A DNA stretch of 64,000 nt, from positions 372,001 to 436,000 of the forward strand of contig OZ345381.1 in NCBI GenBank assembly GCA_977006965.1. The letters run 5' to 3'. Positions 1-8,849 of the stretch are shown here, in pieces. Made by a program: the position numbers and the translations under genes. Under the pieces are notes generated by a model, which had not been told where the DNA came from, did no database searches, and saw only the letters and a list, made by a program, of their open reading frames with translations. The number at the start of each line of letters is the position of its first letter. The first letter of the stretch is position 1. The DNA comes from Phymatolithon calcareum (lineage: Eukaryota; Rhodophyta; Florideophyceae; Hapalidiales).

Positions 1-67
1 GCTGGGTGACTTAATGCCCGACAGTAGACTACAACTAGTAATCTCGACTATGACGTAGCTGATGATC

Positions 68-1405
68 CTAGCTGTCGCTACTAGAGGAGGCGCCAACTGA
101 GCCGCGTGCGGTCGCCCAGTTGCCAAACATTTGCTCGGCGACAACCCTGGCTACATTTCTCTTATCGCGCTCTCCCATATCAAAATCCAGATTTCTCTCC
201 GTCATAGCGCCTGTCGAGAGTTTGTACATCTCCTCAATTGTGTCTTTCGTAAACAGTGGAAAGTCAGGAGGCAGCGACTTCAAATCATCCTTGAATTTCT
301 TCCATGCCACCTCCATTGCACTGGGTTCCGCATTCGGCTCGTCATCGGTCCCAGTATCCACCTCCATCGCACGAGACGCGGTTTTCCGCGTACGAGAATC
401 CTTCTTCTTTACTGCTTTTTCGGGGGGCTTGCGCTTCGAAGTACGCAACTTGGCTCTCGACATAGTTTCGGGACGCATTCTCGCGCTTGCGGTCTGCTCA
501 TTGTCATCAGATTCCAAACTATCAAAATCAATTGGATGACGTATCGTCCCACGGGGTAGCCGACGCTTGCTTCCCTTACCGTCGCCGTCACGCTTAGAGT
601 TCGATCCCGTTCTCTTCTGCCGCTTGATTTCCGATGACGGCAAAGGCGACGGCACGTCACCTATATCCACAAGGGTGAGTTTCCGGCGCTTCTTGGCTGA
701 ATCTGCAATCGTTTCGAGGACCCAATCAGAGGCGGGACGCACCTGCGGACTTGGCTTCGCAGGCTCATCATCGGAGCTATCCATATCAATGCGGCGGCGG
801 GGCGCAATTACGTCATGCAGAGTATCGGTACTTGGTTCTTTGAGAAGTGATTTGAGTTCGCCTTTCTTGAGTCGGACAAGGTTCTTCGTCTCGCTGTAAT
901 AGAAAAAACGAACGAGGCAAACAACATCATCTTCGCAATAATCGTTAACGCCTTGTCGGCGTTTGACATCGTCCACATCCAAAACCGTTGGGCAAAGAAA
1001 GGCACGACCTTCAATTGCATCGACACTACTCGAGTGTGATTCACAACTTTCTACATGATCGGAGAAATATAATTCTCTAACCTCAGGATGTACGTTCAAG
1101 GGCGTCTTGAGTTTGGGAATGTCATTCGCACCATAGAACCAGCGCAAGGTACACCGCATACGTTCATCAGGAAAGTTTCGGCTATGGAATAACTCGACAA
1201 GGTGAGCAACCCAAGGTTCTTCTCCTTCCCCACCTGCCACATAAACTGCATCACCGCACTTGAAAGTACGCTTCCATCCGTCGGACTTACGCAAACACTC
1301 GACGGCGTTGTATTTCAACTTGCGGGTCCCTTGCACCCGTTCGCCCTTGCCAATCCAGGTCCATCGGATATCACTAGCGTCGTTGCTCTTGCTTCGCGTT
1401 GTCAT
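68..1405 (-). CDS. BAH-domain protein, paralogue 1 (full length)
   Basis: A 445-residue protein. I chose the ATG at 1405 because the frame upstream opens only on GTG. Residues about 12-170 form a BAH (bromo-adjacent homology) domain: W-x-W-I-G, then FKCGDAVYV, PWVAHLVELF, MRCTLRWFY, ELYFSDHVE and IEGRAFLCP, the ORC1-like BAH pattern. BAH domains bind nucleosomes or modified histone tails, so a nuclear chromatin role is inferred. The linker (about 200-380) is Lys/Arg/Ser-rich with several possible nuclear localisation signals and an SPLP...RTGSNSKRD block. That block and a C-terminal block (MTERNLDFDMGERD...VAEQMFG, about 402-430) recur in the paralogue at 3219-4667. Two further relatives lie at 18 and 21 kb. 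The precise function is unknown; the domain call is firm. Confidence 0.85.
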   Translation of the reverse strand: MTTRSKSNDASDIRWTWIGKGERVQGTRKLKYNAVECLRKSDGWKRTFKCGDAVYVAGGEGEEPWVAHLVELFHSRNFPDERMRCTLRWFYGANDIPKLKTPLNVHPEVRELYFSDHVESCESHSSSVDAIEGRAFLCPTVLDVDDVKRRQGVNDYCEDDVVCLVRFFYYSETKNLVRLKKGELKSLLKEPSTDTLHDVIAPRRRIDMDSSDDEPAKPSPQVRPASDWVLETIADSAKKRRKLTLVDIGDVPSPLPSSEIKRQKRTGSNSKRDGDGKGSKRRLPRGTIRHPIDFDSLESDDNEQTASARMRPETMSRAKLRTSKRKPPEKAVKKKDSRTRKTASRAMEVDTGTDDEPNAEPSAMEVAWKKFKDDLKSLPPDFPLFTKDTIEEMYKLSTGAMTERNLDFDMGERDKRNVARVVAEQMFGNWATARGSVGASSSSDS

Positions 1406-2006
1406 TGCGCCGCGTAAAGTGAAGCACGTCCTTTGACGTCTTCGGAAAAACTTGGAAGTGCCTCGTGCACAAAAGAGATTCGACGCTCTCACGGAAAGAT
1501 ATTGGCGGAAAGCGCCCCATCAGCAACTCAAACAGCCCTAGTTATCATACAATGATGGGCTATTTTGGCATTCAGCGAACGTGAGATCAACATTTTTATC
1601 TCTCACCACAGGGCTCCACGCACAAGTACCATGGAGAAGAGCGTGCAGCAGAACGTGCAGGCGGTCGTCATAATGCAGCAATTGGAGAAATGATACCAAC
1701 ATGCCCAATTAACATCCTGTGCAAATCCCTCGTATTGCTTTCTATTGCTCTTTTGCGGCGAAGCTGCGGCACAACGGTGACCAAAGCGATTACTTCTGAG
1801 AGCCCTGCGGCAGCACGAGTGCATCTGTGATTTGTTGAAACGAAGCACTGCACTTTGTCCGACCGATGGCAGTCGCCTCCTTGGGGCAACGGACGGACGA
1901 AAAATCTGGATTAATCGCCGTGATGCAGGTATGATACCTTTGTACCTCGACAAGGAAACAAGACCCCACGGTAAAGGCCACACCACACCGTGCGCGGCAT
2001 CTTTTG
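1406..2006. other. intergenic spacer between divergent BAH1 and HMT
   Basis: About 600 bases with no supportable gene; the short frames here lack ATG starts and recognisable content. A TATCATA word occurs at 1543-1549, about 140 bases upstream of the BAH1 start. The spacer should hold both divergent promoters. Confidence 0.5.
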
Positions 2007-3181
2007 ATGGAAAAGTGGCACAGGTGGATGAAATTGGGCCTTTCTCCAATCGTTCTTGATGGAAGTTTGGGTGAAGAGCTTCTTCAAAGAGGGGTTGATT
2101 TCGGATCGACCAAACTTTGGGCAGGGGCTTTGCTGGCTAGGAAGGAAAGCGGTGTGAGTGAAAGGCCTGCTCAGGAGGTACACAATCTGAACTTCAAAAA
2201 CTTTGTCTATCTTAGATAAAGGAGCGGAACCACTGACTTTTACTTTGCGAACGATGTTTATAGCTGAAGAAACTCGCTCACGAATATCTTGAAGCCGGTG
2301 CAGATATTATCACAACGGCGACATACCAGACCACTTTACCCGTTCTATGTGATGAATTTTCTATGAACTCTGAAGAAGCGAAAGAGGTTATGAGATCTGC
2401 TACATCCATTTTAATTGAGACCCGTGCCTCGTTTTGGGCAGGACTTCAAGAGGAAGACAAAGTTACTCGAAGGTATCCAGCAATTGCAGCATCAATTGGA
2501 CCTTTCGCGGCTGTTTTGCCTCATGATAATGAATACGAAGGGCGCTACGAAGAAGTGTCATATGAGGACTTTGTCAAGTTTCACGAGGATAGAATCAAGT
2601 GTATTGCAGCGGGGACAGTTGCAGATGCAGATGTTGGGTGCAATGCGACAGCGGATGTTCTAGGATTTGAAACTATTCCGAGTGATGTTGAGGCCCGCGC
2701 GATTTGTTCCATCATGAGCGCATCGGATTTGAAGGAGGTTCCGTACTGGATAAGCTTCCAATGTCGAGACGACCGTCATATTGCAAATGGAGTGAGTCTG
2801 CGACAGGCTGTATTGGGAGTACTGGAGACTTGTGGTGAGACTTCAAGAAATTTAATTGCTCTGGGAGTTAACTGTGTGCAACCAAGAGTAGTCCCAGCCC
2901 TAATTGGAATCGTCAAAAGCACAGCGTCATCTTTCATGTTGCAGAATCCCGATCAATACTGGACAGTTGGTACTGTCGCATATCCGAACCAAGGGGCAGT
3001 ATGGTCTAATGGCACTTGGACTTTGAGAGATTCAGAATGCAAGTCAGCCGAAGAGTGGGCAGAAAAAGTATTGAGTTCAGGGGCTGAAATTGTCGGCGGC
3101 TGCTGTCGGACAGGACCTTCGCATATTTTCTGCTTACATAAAGGCAGGAAGGTACACCTACATAAAGGAAGAAATCATTAA
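2007..3181 (+). CDS. homocysteine S-methyltransferase, two exons
   Basis: Transfers a methyl group from S-methylmethionine (or S-adenosylmethionine) to homocysteine to make methionine; cytosolic by family. Exon 1 is 2007-2177 and exon 2 is 2264-3181. The 86-nt intron has donor GAG|GTACAC and acceptor TTTATAG|CTG and restores the family segment ...LKKLAHEYLEAGADIITTATYQ. The spliced protein is 362 residues. Family marks are IVLDGSLGEELLQRG at the N-terminus, a central GVNCV with the first zinc cysteine, and GGCCRT near the C-terminus with the two others. The C-terminal tail after GGCCRT is short and basic, with an apparent small duplication (CATAAAGG...), so the last 20 residues may be atypical. 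It ends only 38 bases from the convergent BAH gene. Confidence 0.9.
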
Positions 3182-3218
3182 GGATCAAAATCCTGCCCTT
3201 CGGCCACTCAATAAATTT

Positions 3219-4667
3219 TTATTCACGTCCCTTCGTGCGCTTTGGAATGACCGGACGGGAGGAGTTGTTATGTGCAGAAGAAGCGCCACCGCCACCGCGG
3301 GCCAAAGAGCTTCCAAACATTTGCTGCGCAACTACTTGTGCTACAGCATTCCTGTCTTGCTCTCCCATATTGAATGTCAAATCTTTTTCCGCCATGGTGC
3401 CAGTCATCAGATTCAGCATTTTGCGCAAATTGTTGAACACAAACGGCAACTCCTCAGGAGGCACTGTTTTCAAACTCTCGCCCAATTTCTGTAATGACTC
3501 CTTCATTTCAGGAGACTTCATCACATTATTGCTCTCAGCATCTACACCCTTCGCCCTTGGGTGGTTGTTTTTCTGCACACGAGACTCACCTTTTTTCACT
3601 GGCTTTTTCGGGCTCTGATGCTTAATGGCCCCCCTGCCGCTACGCACGTTGCCTGACTTCTCAATTGTTTCAATCACACGATTTGAGGTCGGCTGCACAT
3701 TATCTTCACTTTCCGGCACGAAAGGAATGCGAGTCTTCCCACGGGACGCACGCCGCTCGCTTTTCTGCACAAAATCTTCGTCCCGCTTCGAACTCGAACC
3801 AGTGCGACTATAGTGCTTCTGCGATCCGGGCAGAGGCACGGATACATCATCCATATCAAAATTATCGGCATGATCTTTAGCACGTCCCGGTGACTTCCTC
3901 ATTGCATGCCCGCCAGAGCCATCCGAGTCATACTCACGTACCGAGCTAGACCCGGACAGCGGCCTCTTTTTCCTGCCGGTGCCCTTCATCACGGCACCGG
4001 TGACCCCGTATAGAGCGGCGCGTGATTTGCGGTACAGATGGGTGTCAGTTGAAGGGTGGTCAAGGAGGTATTTCAGTTCTCCTCTATCGAGTTCGCGGAT
4101 AGGGTGGGGGGTACCATTATTCGTGCCATAGAAGCAGCGCACGAGGCGAATCACATCACCTCTCCAATAGTTCTTGGGAGGATTGTCTCTCAAGTTGCTC
4201 ATGTCGGCACGGGTGGCACAAAGAAATGCGCGACCTTCAATAACTTCGAGACCATTTGATCCAGGTCGTTCAACATGATCGGAAAAATACACCTCCCCAG
4301 GAACGCTGCGTGGGATGTCGGGATTCAAACGGATGGACTCCTTGTCAATGTCCCCGCGGTTATAGAGCCATCGAAGCGTGCATCGCATGCTATTCAATGG
4401 GTTGGAGTCATCAATCAGTTCCACATCGTCATCGGCGGTGCCATTCTCAAAGAATTCGACAACATGGGCGACCCAAGCCTCTTCACCTACTTCATTGGCA
4501 ACGTAGACTGTGTCGCCCAGCTTGAATTGTCGCATTGACCCATCCGAAATGCGCACTACCTGGGCGGCCTTGTAATAAATCTTGTCATTATCTTCGCCCT
4601 TCTTTCCCTCCCCTATCCACGTCCACTTGATGTCGTTGGGGTCGCTGAAAACACCCGCTTGCGCCAT
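3219..4667 (-). CDS. BAH-domain protein, paralogue 2 (full length)
   Basis: A 482-residue paralogue of the protein at 68-1405. The chosen ATG at 4667 gives MAQAGVFSDPNDIKWTWIGEG. The frame is open further upstream to 4805 but only from GTG. That extension still resembles sequence upstream of the copy at 21 kb (shared ASLLK...KE...PV), so it may be a spliced N-terminus or a duplicated 5' region. The BAH domain follows: FKLGDTVYV, AWVAHVVEFF, MRCTLRWLY, EVYFSDHVE, VIEGRAFLC. A charged linker holds DDVSVPLPGSQ and RTGSSSKRD. A C-terminal block, MAEKDLTFNMGEQD...VAQQMFG, matches paralogue 1. A nuclear chromatin role is inferred; it probably arose by local duplication. Confidence 0.85.
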   Translation of the reverse strand: MAQAGVFSDPNDIKWTWIGEGKKGEDNDKIYYKAAQVVRISDGSMRQFKLGDTVYVANEVGEEAWVAHVVEFFENGTADDDVELIDDSNPLNSMRCTLRWLYNRGDIDKESIRLNPDIPRSVPGEVYFSDHVERPGSNGLEVIEGRAFLCATRADMSNLRDNPPKNYWRGDVIRLVRCFYGTNNGTPHPIRELDRGELKYLLDHPSTDTHLYRKSRAALYGVTGAVMKGTGRKKRPLSGSSSVREYDSDGSGGHAMRKSPGRAKDHADNFDMDDVSVPLPGSQKHYSRTGSSSKRDEDFVQKSERRASRGKTRIPFVPESEDNVQPTSNRVIETIEKSGNVRSGRGAIKHQSPKKPVKKGESRVQKNNHPRAKGVDAESNNVMKSPEMKESLQKLGESLKTVPPEELPFVFNNLRKMLNLMTGTMAEKDLTFNMGEQDRNAVAQVVAQQMFGSSLARGGGGASSAHNNSSRPVIPKRTKGRE

Positions 4668-4988
4668 TAATCTTTGCCTCAAAACGGGCAACGAACCGTC
4701 AACGGGAGAAGTACACTCCTTCTCTGGACCTTCGTACGCCCGTTTCAACAAGGACGCGTCAGCGCTTGGGCGTAGCGGAAGCAGCACGTCGTATCGAAGG
4801 GTCACAGTCGATGCCTTGGTCGTACCGGCTTGTCACAGACGGCAGTGCTGAGGTGCAAATGAGGTATTCTTAGAAGCTTTCCGGTGCTGTTGTTCACCAC
4901 GCTGAAAAATATGCAAATTATCTACAAGGTATGATGCCCATGAATGAATCTGCAGAGATGAGTTCTGCCTCCGAAACAGGATACAGAA

Positions 4989-5018
4989 GTACAATAATAA
5001 TAATTATTGTTATTGTAC
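4989..5018. repeat. near-perfect 30-bp palindrome
   Basis: Starts GTACAATAATAA and ends TTATTGTTATTGTAC. The arms are 15 bases with a single mismatched pair and no spacer. It lies two bases from a much longer palindrome. Confidence 0.9.
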
Positions 5019-5020
5019 CC

Positions 5021-5101
5021 ATTCAGTTCTTAATGCTCACGACATCGATCCTACAATAACAATTATTGTAGGATCGATGTCGTGAGCATTAAGAACTGAA
5101 T
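5021..5101. repeat. perfect inverted repeat, 39-bp arms, 3-nt spacer
   Basis: The left arm 5021-5059 begins ATTCAGTTCTTAATGC. The right arm 5063-5101 is its exact reverse complement, with CAA between. A perfect hairpin this long is unexpected by chance and lies wholly between genes. Confidence 0.97.
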
Positions 5102-5433
5102 AGGTGTTCGGTGAAGATATTTTACATAAAGAGTTCCAGAAACTGAACGATGATGCATCGAAACGGAGACTTGAAAATGAAACCTCCAGCGTTGCGTCTT
5201 TACCTTCGAAGTTCCGTTTCGCAGACCGTGGAAGTGCGGGGTATGGACATGAAACAGTTGATTTGTTTGCCCGCCTCCTTGCTCGCCTCTTCTCGGATTA
5301 CACATTGGAAACGGGCCTTCTTGGATGGTGCAACGTACTAGACGATGTCTCGAACTAAAAGACTTGCGAGTACGTTATAGATGTTAATTCTTGTTTTTAA
5401 TTTTGGATCGAGAAAGTGCCTGCGTTCCCTGCT

Positions 5434-6723
5434 CTATTCGAAGTCCGTGAAGGTCTTGAGCCCAAGGAACGAGCTCAAAAAGACGCGACTGTTCCACATG
5501 GCGTGAATAAGGATAGTAACTGTCAAGTTTCTTGATTTCGTGTACAAAATGGCCCACACCAATCCCAGCACGGTCAATGGAAGCACTCCAGTCGGGTTAA
5601 GATGATGCAGCGCAAACAGAACCGAGCTCGCCGGAATTGCCGCCCACATCGGCAAGAAACAAGCTAGTGCTGGTAACAAAAACCCGCGATATAGCACCTC
5701 TTCGAATACTGGAGCCGATATACAAGGTCCTATTGAGCCGATGCCCATTGCCGTTGGGTCCTTGTTCTCTGGGTTGATTAGCTTGCTCACCACTGTTTCT
5801 TCTTCAAACATTGACGCCGGTAGGACTACCTGATTCACGACATCAGCAATATTAAATAGTAATGCTGACACATAATACCCACCGATCGCCCACCATAGCC
5901 AGTTCTCCTTCCATTTCCACCTCAACCAAGTTCCCTTCGGCGGGAAAAAAGGCTTCAGTCGCCGCAATATTCGAATGCCCATAAAAACCCACATCAAATG
6001 GCCAAGCAACACCTTCCAAGCGCGAGTAGTAGCAATCGTAAGCGGAACGTTGTACCCTGCGAGAAGGTACAATATTTGCTCAATGAAAACAGCGAAATAT
6101 CCAGACCCAAGAAACGCGACTACGAGTAGAGCAGTGGTTTGGCCGATACGCTTTTTTGCCTCCCGAGGTACTCTCCATGGTGGGTCTTTGCTCTCCAACA
6201 TCTTTGGAACAACAGGTTTCGCCTTCATGAACCATTTCCGCCAGACAACAAAAACCACTGAGACAATAAGGCCGACAACAGAATCGTAGCCGACGCTCTG
6301 GAAAAGATTCTTATCATTGGCAAGCAACGGCTTTTGCAATTTCCACCCTTTCGTCGAAAACACAAAAAGATGCACAGCGTACATGGGCAACATAATCGCC
6401 AGCTGTAACCAGGGGCGATTCTTGAGCGTCAAGAAAAAATTGGGAAGCCAGCTTGGCGCCCAATCTGGTCTATCACCAGGCAGTGACGCTGAATCGAGGT
6501 CACCGCCTCCAGCAACATCATTCCCATTAGGCGCTGGAGCCGGCGTTGGAGATGGAACGGGGGCGCTACTGCCCTTTGCTACGGCGAAGAATCGCACCCG
6601 CTTTCGCAGCGGCGGAGAAAATTGCACCGGGCTCTGCGACACGCGAAAGCGTAAACGACTGGCACCAGCAGTACGCCCAATGCATGGCAGCGGGGACGCA
6701 AATGCAATAAGCGCAGACACCAT
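5434..6723 (-). CDS. CPBP-family intramembrane metalloprotease, plastid-targeted
   Basis: A 429-residue polytopic membrane protein of the CPBP (CAAX protease and bacteriocin-processing; Rce1-like) family. The ATG at 6723 is used because the frame upstream opens only on TTG. Residues 1-50 are rich in Ser/Arg and hydroxylated residues, like a plastid transit peptide, and are followed by a Pro/Ala-rich linker. Several hydrophobic segments follow (about 105-122, 148-160, 196-222, 275-300, 350-412). The three family motifs are present: EEVLYR (341-346), FALHHL (370-375) and HAMWN (407-411), which carry the glutamate and histidine metal ligands. Plastid homologues sit in the envelope or thylakoid. 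Substrates cannot be read from sequence. It is head to head with the S1 gene. Confidence 0.88.
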   Translation of the reverse strand: MVSALIAFASPLPCIGRTAGASRLRFRVSQSPVQFSPPLRKRVRFFAVAKGSSAPVPSPTPAPAPNGNDVAGGGDLDSASLPGDRPDWAPSWLPNFFLTLKNRPWLQLAIMLPMYAVHLFVFSTKGWKLQKPLLANDKNLFQSVGYDSVVGLIVSVVFVVWRKWFMKAKPVVPKMLESKDPPWRVPREAKKRIGQTTALLVVAFLGSGYFAVFIEQILYLLAGYNVPLTIATTRAWKVLLGHLMWVFMGIRILRRLKPFFPPKGTWLRWKWKENWLWWAIGGYYVSALLFNIADVVNQVVLPASMFEEETVVSKLINPENKDPTAMGIGSIGPCISAPVFEEVLYRGFLLPALACFLPMWAAIPASSVLFALHHLNPTGVLPLTVLGLVWAILYTKSRNLTVTILIHAMWNSRVFLSSFLGLKTFTDFE

Positions 6724-6869
6724 CCTAATGCGGACGCGCCGGTGCGCGCGATGGATCGCGCACAAGCGCGTAAGAATGTTCGGCGCCCCTCTGCTTAGCG
6801 ACGGTTGTGGGTTTTTGGATCTGATCTCCCACGATCAGTGGAAACCCCATCTGCAGGCTGAACAATGAT

Positions 6870-6900
6870 GTATCATATCTCACTACGGTGTGATATGAAA
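6870..6900. promoter_or_regulatory. candidate element in divergent promoter: TATCATA ... TGATATG
   Basis: In the 272-base spacer between the divergent CPBP and S1 genes, TATCATA at 6871-6877 is followed by TGATATG, forming an imperfect inverted pair. Similar words occur in several other spacers of the window. The regulatory role is inference. Confidence 0.3.
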
Positions 6901-6995
6901 TGCTGTCATACACGTGTGATCTCAATCTGGCGCTTAGGTGCCCAACCACCCAACCTCATGCAAGTGATCTCCCAATCGTGTTTACCTTTAGCACG

Positions 6996-8153
6996 ATGGC
7001 CAGCGCCACGACGGCGTCAGCTTTCTTGTTTCCGGGTGCGCCCGTCAGGGGAACCGAACACGGTCATCGGATACGTGCCCGTGGAATTGCTTCAAAATGC
7101 ATACAGGCTCCGGCTATGAGCTCTGCCGCCCCACCCCCGTCGATGAGACCGACTTCAGCGCGGCGTAGGCCGGGAACGCGGACGCCGACTTTTCGAAAAA
7201 TTCAGGAGCGGCAGAACAAAGGCCCGCGGACTTTCCGGCAGAAATTGGAGCGGGAAAAGGAGGAGGCGATCCAGGCTGAGGCAGCAAAGGCCGCTGCAGA
7301 AGAGGCCAAGCTCGAAATGAAGCGTGCGCGGAAGGCTCGTCGAAAAGATGCAACACCGCTCTCCGAGCTGATAATAGGAGCAGAGATGAAAGGCGTTGTC
7401 CAAAACATTGTCCGTCACGGAGCGTACGTCGACGTCGGAGCAAAGCGTGACGGACTTGTTCATGTTCGCGACATGAGCGTCCAGTTCGTGCATTCTCCCG
7501 AGGACCTTGTGCGCGAAGGTGACGAAATCACTGTGTGGGTAAAGTACGTTAATACGGTGTCGAACGTACTTGGACTCTCCATGCGCCGTCCGCTGACCGA
7601 GGCCGAACCACAAGAACGGACGAAGGTAGCAGACCTTGAGGTGGGGAAGCGGTACGAGGGGCATGTGGCCCGGCTCACGAACTATGGTGCATATGTGGAT
7701 ATCGGTGCTGAGCGGCATGGGTTTTTGCATGTGAGTTGTATGTGGGGGAGGAGGCCACGGGAGACGCTGGACGAGATGAGACTTGGGAGACCGATATGGG
7801 TGGTTGTGGAGGACGTGGATGAGATTCGAAGCCATATTAAGCTCAATGCTAGAGGAAAATCTGATGTACCGTTGGATGCCGAGGGGAATGTTCCAGTGAA
7901 GCAAATGAAGGAATTTGTCCTTCCGGAACCAGTGAAGCAGAATTTAGTGCTTGCACGACCTGGAGAAGAAATCCTAGAAGACGAAGAGGAGGACTTGAGT
8001 GAGGCAGATGTTGGAATGATGCTTGCAAAAGAGAAGGCACGGGACGAGCATCTTGTTGATCACGTTGGTCCTGTCGCACAAACGGCATCCTGGGATGAAA
8101 TTAGGCATATGTTTGATGATGGAACTGAGTTTATTGGCATGGACGATGAATAG
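6996..8153 (+). CDS. plastid-targeted protein with two S1 RNA-binding domains
   Basis: A 385-residue protein. The start at 6996 (MASATTASAFLFPGAP) gives a plausible plastid transit peptide; an in-frame ATG at 6900 would add a tract without targeting character. A basic, Ala/Glu-rich helix (about 66-118) precedes S1 domain 1 (about 126-198: MKGVVQNIVRHGAYVDVGAKRD) and S1 domain 2 (about 215-285: YEGHVARLTNYGAYVDIGAERHG). The tail is acidic. S1 domains bind single-stranded RNA. Plastid relatives include ribosomal protein bS1 (usually three S1 repeats) and PEP-associated S1 proteins, so a role in plastid translation or RNA maturation is inferred. It converges on the next gene with 88 bases between stops. 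Confidence 0.85.
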   Translation: MASATTASAFLFPGAPVRGTEHGHRIRARGIASKCIQAPAMSSAAPPPSMRPTSARRRPGTRTPTFRKIQERQNKGPRTFRQKLEREKEEAIQAEAAKAAAEEAKLEMKRARKARRKDATPLSELIIGAEMKGVVQNIVRHGAYVDVGAKRDGLVHVRDMSVQFVHSPEDLVREGDEITVWVKYVNTVSNVLGLSMRRPLTEAEPQERTKVADLEVGKRYEGHVARLTNYGAYVDIGAERHGFLHVSCMWGRRPRETLDEMRLGRPIWVVVEDVDEIRSHIKLNARGKSDVPLDAEGNVPVKQMKEFVLPEPVKQNLVLARPGEEILEDEEEDLSEADVGMMLAKEKARDEHLVDHVGPVAQTASWDEIRHMFDDGTEFIGMDDE

Positions 8154-8241
8154 GATGAGGGACTGCTGTTCAGTGGCGCGAGGAGATACAATCTTCCATT
8201 CGACCGGAGTTAAAAATTAGGGCTGCGGGAAATCCATCTGA

Positions 8242-8849
8242 CTATCGGACGACTTGCCATTCACCTTCCTTGTCCTCAACGTCCTCGTCATTGCCCTGAC
8301 CACCTTTACTCGAATCGGATATAGTCTCAATGCCGATGTCCACAGCAGCATCGCTGTCTTTCTTTACGTCAGTCTCCTCATTCAGACTCCCTTGCTCCTC
8401 TACCTCCTTCAATGCTGCGTCCAGAGCACTGTAAACTTTTTCACGAGCCCTGACAACATCAACAGCATCTTTAAGTGCAGCGCGGAACGAGGCAATAGCT
8501 TCGCGAAGCTCTGCGGAAGGCAGGGGGGCTAATGGGCTGTGGTGAGGCCCTGCGGAAAATTCAAGTTCTTTCTCTTTCGTAAGAAATGTGTCTGCCGTCG
8601 TCGGCGCGAGGCTTGCTAGACCTGTACAAGCACCCAATGTCAAAACACGTGTTAGAGCATTTAATTTCGCAGCCGGCTCTCTTCGCAAAAGGTGCAAGAA
8701 AGCATACGTAGAGCTGACGATGGGTCCCGGTATCCCTCGCGGGAGAGGGCAAGGAAAGCATTAGCTAAATGCTCGTGCAGAGACCGTTGATGCTCGCTCT
8801 GAACGTCTACCAGATCCAAAAAATCGCATAGTCCACTTGACGATGACAT
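8242..8849 (-). CDS. possible VMA22/CCDC115-like V-ATPase assembly factor, frame interrupted
   Basis: Two frames read as one protein. From the ATG at 8849 the first frame gives CDFLDLVDVQSEHQRSLHEHL then ANAFLALSREGY and stops near 8661. A second frame, open from about 8700 to the stop at 8242, carries SPLAPLPSAELREAIASFRAAL, a helical segment and an acidic tail ending EGEWQVVR. The N-terminal part resembles the 'LD..E.....L...L..GF..LA...Y' start of Vma22/CCDC115, an ER chaperone for V0 assembly, and the 'P..LPSAELR.A..SF' part resembles its C-terminal block. The frame change falls near 8670-8720. I find no good intron, so it is a frameshift, a sequencing error or an unusual splice. The family call is tentative. 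Confidence 0.4.

Larger units (their letters stand above)
4668..5433. other. intergenic spacer with two palindromes
   Basis: No supportable gene. The open frame 5104-5358 starts right after a TAG stop with GTG and has no recognisable domain. The spacer is dominated by the palindromes listed at 4989-5018 and 5021-5101. Confidence 0.5.

Noticed and set aside
5104-5358. 84-codon frame reading FGEDILHKEFQKLNDDASK
   Set aside because: It begins on GTG directly after a stop. Attempts to splice it to upstream ATGs (4931, 4958) across the palindrome gave frame clashes.
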